A DNA stretch of 64,000 nt. Origin: JAEUIE01 sp035430005. GTDB lineage: Bacteria > Planctomycetota > Planctomycetia > Gemmatales > HRBIN36. The DNA lies in assembly GCA_035430005.1 (NCBI GenBank), contig DAOMFV010000002.1, forward strand, positions 1 to 64,000. Direction: 5' to 3'. The notes beneath the pieces are model-generated. The model saw nothing but the letters and a program-made list of their open reading frames with translations. It was not told the origin of the DNA and made no database searches. The translations under genes were made by a program, and so were the position numbers. This document shows, piece by piece, positions 26,446-38,884 of this stretch; the first letter of the stretch is position 1; each line of letters begins with the position of its first letter.

Positions 26446-28008
26446 TTAGAGCATTTTGCTGACCCGCTCACCTACTCGCAGCGCATTAGCCATGATGGTC
26501 AGGGCCGGGTTGACTGCGCCGCTGGAGACAAAAAAGCTGCCATCCACGACATAGAGATTCTCCACCTCATGTGCCCGGCAATGGGTGTTGAGGGCGCTGG
26601 TGCGTGGATCGTTGCCAAAACGCACGGTACCTACTTGGTGCGCAACTCCTGCCAGGGGAATCTTCTGTCCCAGGAAGAGATTGCGGGCGAACAGCCCCTG
26701 ATGACATTCGTGGCCATGTTCCTTGCACTTACTTTGCTGTTGCATGAGTTCCTTGAGCTTTGCAAGCAGGCGACGATGAGCTTCTTCGTTGTTGGGTTGA
26801 TAGCTGAGTATGATGCCCCCCTTGTCATCGAGAGTGACGCGGTTGTTAGGATCAGGCAAGTCCTCCGAGGTCAGCCAGAAGTCAAGTGAATGGCGGGCCA
26901 TCAATTCCAGTGTCCAGCCGGGAGCAATGGCGGGAGCGCCGGCGCGGAGAGTATCAGCATCGAGCTTACCGACGAAGGAGATATGTCCCATGGGATAGGG
27001 CCAGTCGCTGGATCCCAAGTAGAAATCATTTAACGAGAGGGTCTTTTGAAAGATGGTGGGGTTAGGGCATTTCGATAGGGCCATGAGCACCGAGTTAACA
27101 TGCCCCATGTAGTGTCTGCCAACTACTCCCGAACTGTTGGCTAAACCTTGAGGGTGTTGCGATGATGCGGAACGCAATAACAGAGCAGCCGAGTTAATGG
27201 CTCCGCAGGAAAGCACTACGATGTTGGCTGAGTATTCTCCGATCTGGCCGTTTCGTTTGATGATGACTTTCCGAACTTCCCTGCCACTCGGCCCTGTTTC
27301 CAGACGTTCCACCATGGCATGGGTTAACAGAGTGACGTTTTGATGTTGCAGAGCCGGTTCAATGCCACAGGTGTGAGCATCAGCCTTGGCATTTACCATG
27401 CAAGGGAAGCCGTCGCAGGTATTGCAGCGAATGCAGGGGCTAGACTCGGGCTTCTTCTCGTTTAGCTGAATCCCCAGCGGCGTGTGGAACGGACGCAGGC
27501 CCTGACGGACGAAATCATCCGCTAAATGCTGTAAGCGTGGTTCGTGGCTGACGGCAGGGTATGGATAGGGAGCACTGCTTCGCGGTTCTGTCGGGTCTTC
27601 ACCACGTTCCCCATGCACGTGATACATCTTTTCAGCCTGAGTGTAGTATGGCTCCAACTCATCGTAACTGATCGGCCAAGCTGGTGAGATACCACCGTGA
27701 TGACGAAGCTCGCCGAAGTCTTCCTTACGTAACCGGAAGAGCGCAGCACCATAGAACTTGGTGTTACCTCCCACGTTGTAGTTGGTGTGAGGATGAAGTG
27801 GCTTGCCATCCTTATCATGCCACACTTCTTTGGTGTTGTACTTGGCTTCCAAGTTGACGATTTTGGAGTTCCAATTGTCCTTCTCACGAGGCACATAGCC
27901 GCCTCGTTCGAGAATGAGTATCCGTTTACCCGTGGGAGCCAGTTTGCGTGCCAATGTGCCACCACCAGCGCCACTGCCGATGATAATGATGTCGTAGTGT
28001 TCAGGCAT
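26446..28008 (-). CDS. GMC-family FAD-dependent oxidoreductase
   Basis: 520 aa. N-terminal FAD-binding IIIIGSGAGGGTLARKLA, the VGGNTKFYGAAL GMC signature, a CIRCNTCDGFPC Cys cluster seen in membrane-associated sugar or choline dehydrogenases, and the C-terminal VVDGSFFVSSGAVNPALTIMANALR with its conserved Asn. It likely oxidises an alcohol or sugar and passes electrons to a carrier rather than O2 (inference). It is followed downstream by the acyltransferase in the same direction. Confidence 0.92.
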   Translation of the reverse strand: MPEHYDIIIIGSGAGGGTLARKLAPTGKRILILERGGYVPREKDNWNSKIVNLEAKYNTKEVWHDKDGKPLHPHTNYNVGGNTKFYGAALFRLRKEDFGELRHHGGISPAWPISYDELEPYYTQAEKMYHVHGERGEDPTEPRSSAPYPYPAVSHEPRLQHLADDFVRQGLRPFHTPLGIQLNEKKPESSPCIRCNTCDGFPCMVNAKADAHTCGIEPALQHQNVTLLTHAMVERLETGPSGREVRKVIIKRNGQIGEYSANIVVLSCGAINSAALLLRSASSQHPQGLANSSGVVGRHYMGHVNSVLMALSKCPNPTIFQKTLSLNDFYLGSSDWPYPMGHISFVGKLDADTLRAGAPAIAPGWTLELMARHSLDFWLTSEDLPDPNNRVTLDDKGGIILSYQPNNEEAHRRLLAKLKELMQQQSKCKEHGHECHQGLFARNLFLGQKIPLAGVAHQVGTVRFGNDPRTSALNTHCRAHEVENLYVVDGSFFVSSGAVNPALTIMANALRVGERVSKML

Positions 28009-28023
28009 GACAGCATCCTTGAT

Positions 28024-28970
28024 TTAACGTGAAGAGGATTGGAACAAGAGTGCATGACCATCACGATCTCGACAAAGCACTGTTTCAGTGTTGGCCTGCA
28101 GATTGAGTGGGCCAAAACGCAGATGTCGATCCAGAGAAAGCGATGCAAGTTTGACTGGTGATTTGACACTTAGCCTTACCTGCCAGTGCCAAAGATCATT
28201 GGCTTTGGTATCGACTGGTGTTGATCGACCGGTGTGTGGCGCGAGGTAATCGAGAAACTCAATGCCCGGCCCCTGGTCAGCCTTCATGGTGGTGATGCGC
28301 AACCTGGCTCCAAAGACAGCATTCAATCGTTCCTGCTCTGGCCCATAGTTTTCACTGGTACCAGCCACGCGCATCCCAACAGGAACAGCTTATTCGTAGT
28401 TTTGTGCCATTTGGCATCGCCCTTATCAGGCGGGAAGTGCAGTATCTCCAGAGGATGTCCATCGGGGTCGGCAAAGTAGAAGGCTTCAATCCCACCTGCG
28501 TTCTTATTCCAGTCCGGTAGCCGTTGAGGTGATGGCGAGAGGTGCCTAATCTTATGTTTCGTCAGCTTCTGGTAGGCTGTGTCAATGTCATTGACGATGA
28601 TCGCCATATGCTGGAACCAGTGATCATTGCTAGCAGAATCAGCTGGAATGGCTCTGCCTCGTGGCGTCAGGAACTCGGTGAGCTCGATAACTTCATCGCC
28701 CAGTTTCAACTTCGCTGTGCGTGAACGAACTGCAAAAAGGCCGACACTACGTTCGTAGGCGTCGCCGAAACGTTCTTCTTCGCCCAGTTTCTCAAAGTCG
28801 AGAACCTTGGTATAGAACTCGACTGATCGATCCAGATCGCTCACCGTCATGCCGATGCTCTCGACAGCCTGCACCAATGGCTGATAGTGCTGCGGAAGGG
28901 CCTCGACTGAAATGCTTGTCAGTGAGAACAACGCCAAGCAGATCACGAACCCGGGCGCACGCCATCGCAT
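28024..28970 (-). pseudogene. Secreted two-domain VOC (glyoxalase/dioxygenase) protein with internal deletion and frameshift
   Basis: The signal peptide (FVICLALFSLTSISVEA) and first VOC domain are complete (IGMTVSDLDRSVEFYTKVLDF to FYFADPDGHPLEILHFPPDKG). At about 28375 LFLLG runs into another frame; the correct continuation, MRVAGTSENYGPEQERLNAVFG, lies one frame over. Family proteins have about 25 residues between these blocks (start of the second VOC domain), so a small deletion probably caused the shift. The second frame then runs to the end (CRDRDGHALLFQ). Confidence 0.75.
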
Positions 28971-29031
28971 ATCAGATCTCCGTCGTTGTCAGGAAAGTTA
29001 ACAACTTTATGATGCGTCAAATGCTTGCCGG

Positions 29032-29844
29032 TTACGAAGCAGGCGTGTAACCGCAGAAGATGCAACGAACTTTGGGACAGTGATAGTACTTGGCGCAGTG
29101 TTGACGTTGATGAGTTAAGCAGCGAAAGAGTAAAGCCGCTGAGAGCATGCCTAATATTGGAGCAGTGAAGTAAATCCACAGGCTGGTGTAGTTGCTGGAG
29201 ACCACTGCTGATGACAGTGTCCTCGCAGGGTTCATGCTCATGCCGGACAAAGGCGCTTCGACAATGATGTAGCTTGTGACCAGGATTCCTGCGCCCACTC
29301 CCGTCCAACGACTCCACCGAGAACTGCTGACCGTAAGAACCATGCCCATCATGAATAATGAAATCAGGATCTCAGACAGGAAGGCAATCCATTCTCCAGT
29401 CTCGCCAGGCAACGTGGCAACTCCTGTGACCGGCGGTTCGGTAAACTTCTCATGAAAAAGAACACCAACGGCAAAAGTTCCAACAATTCCGCCGATGAAC
29501 TGGGCGATAATGTAGAAGAGTGCATCGCTGCTGGTGGCCTTCCCCAGGCTCCAGAACGTAATGGTGACTGCAGGGTTATTGTGAGCGCCCGACAGTCGCC
29601 CCCATGGCGAATAGATCAATCCAATGGCAGTCAAGCCCATCGCCAGGCCCATCACGATCCGCCGAGAGAACGGATCACTGATACTCTGATGAAGCTCTGA
29701 AGCAGGAGATTCAAGTAGTGTCCCAAATACTCCTGCTGAGAACATGAATAATCCCAGACCCAGTGCTTCGCTGGCATACTCACGGATATGACCGACAGAC
29801 ATCATTCTTGGGACATCCAAATCTGTTTTGACCAGGGCCTGCAT
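29032..29844 (-). CDS. Aquaporin/MIP family channel
   Basis: 270 aa with six predicted helices and both NPA half-helix motifs (AHNNPAVT and SMNPART). The Arg after the second NPA is the selectivity-filter residue. It conducts water or small neutral solutes. The tail has a Cys/His-rich end (RCLTHQRQHCAKYYHCPKVRC), which is unusual for aquaporins. Next to sugar-active enzymes it could serve osmotic balance (inference). Confidence 0.9.
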   Translation of the reverse strand: MQALVKTDLDVPRMMSVGHIREYASEALGLGLFMFSAGVFGTLLESPASELHQSISDPFSRRIVMGLAMGLTAIGLIYSPWGRLSGAHNNPAVTITFWSLGKATSSDALFYIIAQFIGGIVGTFAVGVLFHEKFTEPPVTGVATLPGETGEWIAFLSEILISLFMMGMVLTVSSSRWSRWTGVGAGILVTSYIIVEAPLSGMSMNPARTLSSAVVSSNYTSLWIYFTAPILGMLSAALLFRCLTHQRQHCAKYYHCPKVRCIFCGYTPAS

Positions 29845-29847
29845 GTT

Positions 29848-30489
29848 CTATCCGATCTGATCATCGTTGCGGATCGTTAGATCAGCACAGGCCTGGGGAT
29901 TATCCTTCTCGAAGTGCAGCCGTTGTGCTGGAAAGTAAATGGCTTCGTAATCCCGCTCAATATCTGATTCAGCCATCTGTTCCTGGTTACGGCGAATAGC
30001 CCGCCGCATGGCTGTCTTAAACGAACAGTCGATCCAGACCTTGAATTCGAATCTATCCTGGTACTGCTTCTTGAAGAGGAAGATGCCTTCGAGCAAGAGC
30101 ACATCGATCCCTTCATGATCAAATCGTAGCGAGATGTACCGCTCAGCATTGGTTGCATCACAGGCATCAATGCTGCGATGTATACTGCGTGTTTTATGCA
30201 GTGGTAGGACAACCTCTTCCCACATCTCATCCAGTCGCAAGCCATGCTCATAGAAGTGGCTGGCTGGTTCTGTTTGCGAGAATCTTTGGGATGGTAGCGT
30301 GACCCAGTGATCGACATTGACTAAAGCAACACGAAGGCTGTGCCTGGCTAACTCATCGGCTATTAGTTTGGAGAAGTAGCCTTTTCCCGAGGCATCTATT
30401 CCACTGATGCCGATCAATGTTGCCCGCTTAGCAGGTGTCTGTTGTCTGATGATCTGGATTCGCCGACAGAGATCATGCACCGCCTCCAT
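29848..30489 (-). CDS. Uridine kinase-like P-loop phosphotransferase
   Basis: 213 aa. Walker A GISGIDASGKGYFSK (about 28-42), VNVDHWVT and the VLLLEGIFLFKKQY block are typical of uridine-kinase/phosphoribulokinase family proteins. Stand-alone homologs are often annotated as uridine kinase but their substrate is seldom tested. It sits 2 nt from the SDR gene on the same strand, so co-expression is likely. Confidence 0.85.
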   Translation of the reverse strand: MEAVHDLCRRIQIIRQQTPAKRATLIGISGIDASGKGYFSKLIADELARHSLRVALVNVDHWVTLPSQRFSQTEPASHFYEHGLRLDEMWEEVVLPLHKTRSIHRSIDACDATNAERYISLRFDHEGIDVLLLEGIFLFKKQYQDRFEFKVWIDCSFKTAMRRAIRRNQEQMAESDIERDYEAIYFPAQRLHFEKDNPQACADLTIRNDDQIG

Positions 30490-30491
30490 GA

Positions 30492-31352
30492 TTAACCCCC
30501 TGCTTCAAAGCCAGGGTAAAGCGTCATACCACCATCGACGAACAGGCTGGTACCATGCACATAGTCGGCATCATCGCTCGCCAGCCAGACAGCGGCACGA
30601 CCGATATCGTCAACTTCGCCGATCCGCTTGTACGGGATTAGCTTCATCAGACCCTGGTAGGCTTCCGGGGTTTCCCATGCTTCCCGGTTGATTGGAGTAC
30701 GAATGGCTCCAGGGGCGATGCTGTTGACCCGAATGCGGTATGGAGCAACTTCCTGGGCAATGCTCTTCATCATCAGCATCACACCACCCTTGGAGGCGGC
30801 GTAGTTGACGTGCCCGGCCCAGGGAATCACTTCATGAACGGAGGAAATGCAGAGAATCTTGCCAGCTGCACAAGAGACATCAGGTTTGACGCCCCTTCGT
30901 TTGAACTCACGTACCGCTTCACGGGAACAGAGGAATTGGCCCGTCAGATTGACGTTAATGACCGTGTTCCACTGTTGCAGTGTCATCTGCTCAAACGGTG
31001 CATCCTGCTGCAGGCCGGCATTGTTGACCAGGATGTCGATGGTGCCAAACTCCTGGTACATGCGTTTGAACATCGCCTGCACCTGGTCTTCGTGCGAGAC
31101 ATCGGCCTGGTAAGCATAAACCCTGCTGCCACATCGCATGGCTTCTCGCACTACCTCCTCCGCACTTTCAGGATTGGAGCGATAGTTGACCACGACATCC
31201 GCTCCGGCATGAGCCAGGGCGATGGCAATGCCTTTGCCGATACCTGAGTTCGCACCGGTGACGAGGGCCTTCTGCCCTTTAAGCACCTTGCGGATCGGGC
31301 AGGCAGGCATGACCACTTCCGGTAACGATTCCAATGTGTCTATGATGTTCAT
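30492..31352 (-). CDS. Short-chain dehydrogenase, glucose-1-dehydrogenase-like
   Basis: 286 aa. Rossmann motif TGANSGIG, then NNAG, catalytic Ser (LCISSVHE) and YAASKGG (YxxxK), ending DYVHGTSLFVDGGMTLYP. The C-terminal VDGGMTLYP fits glucose/ribitol dehydrogenases of the SDR class. The N-terminal 25 residues precede the cofactor domain. Substrate is inference from similarity and from the neighbouring glucosidases. Confidence 0.9.
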   Translation of the reverse strand: MNIIDTLESLPEVVMPACPIRKVLKGQKALVTGANSGIGKGIAIALAHAGADVVVNYRSNPESAEEVVREAMRCGSRVYAYQADVSHEDQVQAMFKRMYQEFGTIDILVNNAGLQQDAPFEQMTLQQWNTVINVNLTGQFLCSREAVREFKRRGVKPDVSCAAGKILCISSVHEVIPWAGHVNYAASKGGVMLMMKSIAQEVAPYRIRVNSIAPGAIRTPINREAWETPEAYQGLMKLIPYKRIGEVDDIGRAAVWLASDDADYVHGTSLFVDGGMTLYPGFEAGG

Positions 31353-31367
31353 TGCTAGACTGCTCCG

Positions 31368-31517
31368 CTAAGAGTGATGGTCGTTGTTAGGCTTTACAAC
31401 TGGTTGCTCCAGTAGGGCAAGTCGCTGTTCGAGATGTTTCAACCTGTTCATCGCTGCTGCCGACAAGGCAAAGCCGAACAGTCCGATTACGCTCAGTGCC
31501 AGGGCACTTTCAATCAT
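31368..31517 (-). CDS. Small membrane protein (49 aa)
   Basis: Starts MIESALALSVIGLFGFALS: one hydrophobic helix, then a charged helix (NRLKHLEQRLALLEQ) and a polar tail. GGAG lies 9 nt before the ATG. It fits neatly between the SDR and glucosidase genes on the same strand. Unrecognised; possibly a small membrane adaptor. Confidence 0.6.
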   Translation of the reverse strand: MIESALALSVIGLFGFALSAAAMNRLKHLEQRLALLEQPVVKPNNDHHS

Positions 31518-31541
31518 GATCAGAATCTCCACTGGGGGTTT

Positions 31542-34259
<2,718 letters not shown>

Positions 34260-34261
34260 GA

Positions 34262-34516
34262 TTAGTAGTTCTTCACTTGGATGCTGTCATGGATGGTCAA
34301 ATGTTGCCTGTCGATACACATCATCAACCCTTCCAGTGCCAGTTGCTTCACGTAGTACGATGGGGCAATGCCCTGTATGCGAATCGCATTCTGCTGCAGC
34401 TTCAAAGACAAATCGCTCAAGCGTTGATGAGTCCGCTGCAACACAAGTCTGCTCCATTGCTGGAGAAGTTCTGCAGTCGATTCGTTTGCGACAGCGTGGT
34501 CCGGCAGAATGGTCAT
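34262..34516 (-). CDS. Small BON-like protein (84 aa)
   Basis: Soluble, alpha/beta-type sequence ending YVKQLALEGLMMCIDRQHLTIHDSIQV. The pattern of a helix then VxxxxxI/V strand resembles a degenerate BON domain, but family membership is uncertain. It lies 2 nt from the glucosidase gene and 10 nt from the debranching enzyme gene, so all three are probably one transcript. Confidence 0.6.
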   Translation of the reverse strand: MTILPDHAVANESTAELLQQWSRLVLQRTHQRLSDLSLKLQQNAIRIQGIAPSYYVKQLALEGLMMCIDRQHLTIHDSIQVKNY

Positions 34517-34526
34517 GATGCCTCCT

Positions 34527-36437
34527 TTAGGGAGTAGTTGTTTCAGTTAAAGCCAGTTGATCAAGTCTGATCAGCTCACTCAGTGACCAGGCCTGGAAAG
34601 GGCAGCCACGAGGTTGATGGGGCGGCTGGGCATCAGCGATTTCACTGATATGTCCCAGGCCCGCACACTTGAGATGCTCCATCAAGGGTGAGAGATACTT
34701 CTGTCGCGCCATTTTCCTGGCTTCTTCCGTGTTCCCGTGAACACGCACCCAAGCTTCCACGAACGGCCCTATCAACCAGGGCCAGACCGTTCCCTGGTGA
34801 TAACCACCATCTCTTTCCAAGACGCCGCCTTCATATCGAGGGACATAGTGTGGATCATTGGGGGCAAGGCTACGCAGGCCCAGTGGTGTCAGTAGATGTT
34901 CTTCAACCGTTGCCACGATTTTCCTGGCACGTTCGCCAGTGATGATTGGCAACGGCAAACCACCCACAGCAAGGATTTGATTGGGACGCAGGCTGCCATC
35001 AACTTGACCTGACTGGTGTTTGACATCGATCACATCGTAGAGACACTGCTTCTGTTCATTCCAGTAACGATCTGAAAAAGATCTCATCCCACGTTCAAAG
35101 TGCTGGAGCCAACGCGGATTGAATTGGCCGACAAACCACAGGGCATTGAGCCACAGTGCATTTACCTCTACCGGCTTGCCTATGCGGGGAGTGACGACCC
35201 AGTCGCCTACTTTGGCATCCATCCAGGTTAATTGCACGCCAGATTCACCAGCAGCGAGCAAACCGTCCTGATCCATACGGATGCCATGCCGAGTACCCTT
35301 GCTGTAACCGGTGAGGATTTGTTCAACGGCTTGCAGCAGAGTTGCCCGTTCCTGGGCAGTTGGCCTAACCGCCTGGAAGTAATCACGGATGGCGATGATG
35401 TACCAGAGCGATGCATCGACTGAGTTGTATTCGAGAGCTTCGCCATTATCAGGGAATCGATTGGGTAGCATGCCCTCAGACACGCAGCCTGCCCAAGAAA
35501 GTAGGATGTTGCGGGCATCATCGTAACGCTTGGTAGCCAGACACAGGCCTCGCAGGGCAATGAATGTGTCCCTGCCCCAATCGGTGAACCAGGGATAGCC
35601 GGCAATAATCGTCTTGCCTTGGCCACGTTGCACGATGTATGCATCTGCAGCACGGTGTAAGGGCGTAGCAAAAGCCGAACGTCGAGCGAGTTCATGCTTA
35701 TTGAGTGTGGCGTAATCTAGAGAGGCCGAGTCGCCGGCAGCAAAGATCAAAGTAGCTTCCATCCCTGGCTTCAGTTGCCAACTCCACTCACCCGGTGCAG
35801 CCAGGTCTTCCAGATAGTCAAGGCCTCTCGCCTTTTTTTCTGAGTAGCTGAATTGACGATACCAGAGTGGGTCGTGTCGATACTGTCCATTGCTTTCGGC
35901 AGCGATGCCGGGCACATCAGGGTACGGCAGCCAGCGACATAGGCTGCCCTGTTGCACTGGCTCAAATCGAAACGATGGGTTCTCATGATGGAGGGAGTGG
36001 TAGTCCCGTACGGAGAAGAACGGCCGAACGATAAGACGGACTTGGGAGTGAGGGTGCTCGATGACTTGCCAGCGGAGAGCTAACACAGACAATCCATGTG
36101 GGACGAAAAGATCGTGCTGGATGACAGTGCCATCGGGCAGACGATAGATCCAGGTAGGCCAGGGATCATTAGTGAAGCTCTCGATTTGTCGCATGCCATC
36201 AGGCGAATCGTGGTCCGGTGCATAGTGTTGAGTTGTGAGTGGAAAGCTTCCATGGGGTGTCTCTACCCAGGCATCGAAACCATTCACCAGAATCACTCGT
36301 CCCGTGGGAGGCGTGGTAGCAGTCATCAGGAGAGCGTGATACCGCCGAGTGCGAACACTAGCAGAAGTACCTGAAGCGAAGCCACCCCGTCCATCGGTTT
36401 CCAGCCACTCAGTCTGGCGATCAATTGACAGTGTCAT
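34527..36437 (-). CDS. Amylo-alpha-1,6-glucosidase / glycogen-debranching-type enzyme
   Basis: 636 aa. N-terminal GDE_N domain (WLETDGRGGFASGTSASVRTRRYHALLM) and C-terminal GDE_C domain (IIAGYPWFTDWGRDTFIALRGLCLATKR, then YNSVDASLWYIIAI and GGYHQGTVWPWLIGPFVEAWVRVHG). It hydrolyses alpha-1,6 branch points of glycogen-like glucans. The WFTDWGRDTFIAL segment carries the catalytic acid region of the family. Full length, cytoplasmic. Confidence 0.93.
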   Translation of the reverse strand: MTLSIDRQTEWLETDGRGGFASGTSASVRTRRYHALLMTATTPPTGRVILVNGFDAWVETPHGSFPLTTQHYAPDHDSPDGMRQIESFTNDPWPTWIYRLPDGTVIQHDLFVPHGLSVLALRWQVIEHPHSQVRLIVRPFFSVRDYHSLHHENPSFRFEPVQQGSLCRWLPYPDVPGIAAESNGQYRHDPLWYRQFSYSEKKARGLDYLEDLAAPGEWSWQLKPGMEATLIFAAGDSASLDYATLNKHELARRSAFATPLHRAADAYIVQRGQGKTIIAGYPWFTDWGRDTFIALRGLCLATKRYDDARNILLSWAGCVSEGMLPNRFPDNGEALEYNSVDASLWYIIAIRDYFQAVRPTAQERATLLQAVEQILTGYSKGTRHGIRMDQDGLLAAGESGVQLTWMDAKVGDWVVTPRIGKPVEVNALWLNALWFVGQFNPRWLQHFERGMRSFSDRYWNEQKQCLYDVIDVKHQSGQVDGSLRPNQILAVGGLPLPIITGERARKIVATVEEHLLTPLGLRSLAPNDPHYVPRYEGGVLERDGGYHQGTVWPWLIGPFVEAWVRVHGNTEEARKMARQKYLSPLMEHLKCAGLGHISEIADAQPPHQPRGCPFQAWSLSELIRLDQLALTETTTP

Positions 36438-36446
36438 GGGTGCTCC

Positions 36447-38147
36447 TCAATCGCCTAGCGCAAGATTGCGAGTGGTTCGGTAGTAGGTAAACACAGTTCG
36501 AAGAAGTGCAGTGATTCCTGGCGGCTTCGTGCCATGCTGAGCATTGGCGTGCCCAATGGCATACAAAAGCGACCATTGCCGGCACAAGGTCTGGTAGGCC
36601 TGCAGGAGTGATCTGCTTGGATCATAGATGTTTGTTGATTCCGAAGTGACGCCGTTGAGTTCGACGATGGCCAAGTCATCGCCACGCATGAATGCTTCAA
36701 CGGAGGAATATCGCACATCAAAACGGCCAATGAAGAATCCATTGAAGTGTTTGGCGATGGCATCAACCCGACGTTCCAGCTCTGGCGTGATCAATGAAGC
36801 ACCGTCTAGAAACAGCGTCCCCTGGCAATGATTGCCTGCAACAGCAAGGGAAAACTGTTCCTTTGCATGAAGCACACGATCAGCTTCCCGAGTATGACGC
36901 TCCAGAAAGCGTCCAGCCTGCATGCGGTAGCGGGGATGCTTCCAGATCAATTCACGCAGTGTGGACTTTCCATCGCCGATGATCACAGGGAAACGCTTAT
37001 CAGTAATCGAAAAGATGTGACCCTGGGTTTCATCTGGATGCCGATAGTAAAAGATGCCAGCTTCGTAGGGTCCTGGATGATAGGGCTGCAAGATGCAGTC
37101 GCCAGGGTAATTCATCAGGTAGCTAGCGAGTTCATCCTGAGTGTTTACTTTCTTAAGGCCCTCGCCACGTTGCCCAGCATCGGGCTTGGCGATGATGGGG
37201 AAAGACCAACCTGTTTCGTCTAGTATCCGTTGCAATTGATCGATTCGTTCTTGAATGATGCCGGATGCAATCAGGCGAGAGGCAATAATCCAAGGCTCAG
37301 GCAAATGGGCCAGGATGGTTGATTTCGATTCACCGATCACTCCGCCCAGAGGTATTCCCGGGTTGGCTGTCGTCCAAATCGTGCAACTGCGGTACCGAAT
37401 GGATAGCCAAGCCAGGTAGGGAATCAACGGCATGTAGAAGAGCCAACTGGGCCAGAACTCCCAGCGCCAGAACCGAGCGATTGAAGAACTGATTCGATAA
37501 CGGAACAGCGGCTTTGCCAGTTGTGGAATGAGGCGAACTAGAAGATAACAGCCCGACCCCAAGATGACCAACGGCCAGTAGACACCCCCGAACCAGTGCT
37601 CGAGTGATTCAGTAAACGTGGAATTAAGCAGCACCACCATGCCAATCAGAAACGGTGTCCAGAGCACAGTACCTAGCAGCGTCCACCAGACCATCGTGCG
37701 GAATGGGAAACGAACTAAGCCGGCACCGAGATACACAGGTAGTCTGCTCCCCGGAATGAACCGGGCCATGAGAATAGCCAGACCACCTCGTTCATTAACC
37801 CACGATTGACTCTTCTTCCAAAACGGGCTCTGACTTAACGCAGGCCAGCGTAGCAACCCCAAAGAGATACTGGTACCGGTCAGCCACAAAAACAAATCAC
37901 TGACGAAAATACCGATGCCGCACCCCAGTAGCGCCGTGGCCCAACTAATTCTCTCAATCGAGACCAGAACGCCGGCCAGGATGCAGGTGGCATCTTCCGA
38001 GATAAATGTCGCTAGTGCCAGGCCCACTCCTTCTCGCCAAGAGGGTAGAAGCGCCAGAGGCAGACAAGCCAAGGGTACAAGGAGTAGAAGCAGCCTGGCA
38101 TCGAACGGTTTACGCTGATTCAGGAGGCCTGGCGAAACGGAAGACAT
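36447..38147 (-). CDS. DedA-family membrane domain fused to an ATP-grasp domain
   Basis: 566 aa. Residues about 15-225 hold five or six helices with the DedA (SNARE-associated) hallmark FIPGSRLPVYLGAGLVRFPFR. About 285-566 is soluble and ATP-grasp-like: FPIIAKPDAGQRGEGLKKV, DCILQPYHPGPYEAGIFYYR, FIGRFDVRYSSVEAF and DLAIVELNGVTSEST. DedA proteins are linked to lipid flipping and membrane homeostasis; ATP-grasp enzymes ligate carboxylates to amines. The fusion suggests modification of a lipid-linked or membrane-exported substrate (inference). It overlaps the NRDE gene by 28 nt. Confidence 0.85.
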   Translation of the reverse strand: MSSVSPGLLNQRKPFDARLLLLLVPLACLPLALLPSWREGVGLALATFISEDATCILAGVLVSIERISWATALLGCGIGIFVSDLFLWLTGTSISLGLLRWPALSQSPFWKKSQSWVNERGGLAILMARFIPGSRLPVYLGAGLVRFPFRTMVWWTLLGTVLWTPFLIGMVVLLNSTFTESLEHWFGGVYWPLVILGSGCYLLVRLIPQLAKPLFRYRISSSIARFWRWEFWPSWLFYMPLIPYLAWLSIRYRSCTIWTTANPGIPLGGVIGESKSTILAHLPEPWIIASRLIASGIIQERIDQLQRILDETGWSFPIIAKPDAGQRGEGLKKVNTQDELASYLMNYPGDCILQPYHPGPYEAGIFYYRHPDETQGHIFSITDKRFPVIIGDGKSTLRELIWKHPRYRMQAGRFLERHTREADRVLHAKEQFSLAVAGNHCQGTLFLDGASLITPELERRVDAIAKHFNGFFIGRFDVRYSSVEAFMRGDDLAIVELNGVTSESTNIYDPSRSLLQAYQTLCRQWSLLYAIGHANAQHGTKPPGITALLRTVFTYYRTTRNLALGD

Positions 38148-38884
38148 GAAGCACGCTCGTTTGTGAGTTCAAGTGTGTGCAGGGAGACGGGGAATAGCTG
38201 TGATTGGCTACAGGTTTGATAAGTCATCGTTGCCAGTTGTGGTGTCAATGCTACTTCCGTAACACTGACGGTTGCAGCATCAGGTCGATCCATCAGTACG
38301 CTCAACTCCGGATGCTCAACCCAGCGATGACGGTGGAACGCATTCTGTTGTGCTTCAGGAAACGCCTTGGTATCCAACATCAACTGAAACAAATTGCGAC
38401 GCAGCGGATCAACCAGGTGATCGCCTAACCCCGACGACGTAAACATCAGAGGATTTACGAGTGGGTACTGGAGTACGATGAGTCGATTGTTGGCGTTGAG
38501 TAATTCAGCAATCTCGTAGCCATCGGTCATGACGAGGCGAAAGGGAGCAAAGACGCTTGTCTTGAGACATCGCATCGCTCCTATGGCAGTATCGATGCTA
38601 TTTGCTGACTGAAGCGAAGGAATGATCGACCCTCGGCTCCGTCTGTTATTTGTCCTCTCACTATCAATTACCGGCGTTCGATTGAGCAGGACACAGAGTA
38701 AACCGGTCTGATTGACAGCTATCCAGGTTCCACCGGAATCGGGATCAAGCGGAGCAAGGTAATCAACGCCACCAACAGAATAGTGTCGAGGCGGCAATGC
38801 CAATGCCCGGCTCCGCTGTTCGTCACGATTGCAAACCAGTCGTGTCACACCTGGTTTGAGGGGAAGAATGGTTACCGTACACAC
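38120..38884 (-). CDS. NRDE (TANGO2-like) family protein
   Basis: 254 aa. It opens MCTVTILPLKPGVTRLVCNRDEQRSRALALPP with the NRDE motif and an N-terminal Cys2 that could be a nucleophile as in Ntn hydrolases (family knowledge). GGTWIAVNQTGLLCVLLNR follows. Bacterial function is unclear; eukaryotic TANGO2 has been linked to heme or lipid handling. It overlaps the upstream DinB gene by 13 nt and the DedA fusion by 28 nt, so the three are translationally linked. Confidence 0.85.
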   Translation of the reverse strand: MCTVTILPLKPGVTRLVCNRDEQRSRALALPPRHYSVGGVDYLAPLDPDSGGTWIAVNQTGLLCVLLNRTPVIDSERTNNRRSRGSIIPSLQSANSIDTAIGAMRCLKTSVFAPFRLVMTDGYEIAELLNANNRLIVLQYPLVNPLMFTSSGLGDHLVDPLRRNLFQLMLDTKAFPEAQQNAFHRHRWVEHPELSVLMDRPDAATVSVTEVALTPQLATMTYQTCSQSQLFPVSLHTLELTNERASCLPFRQAS

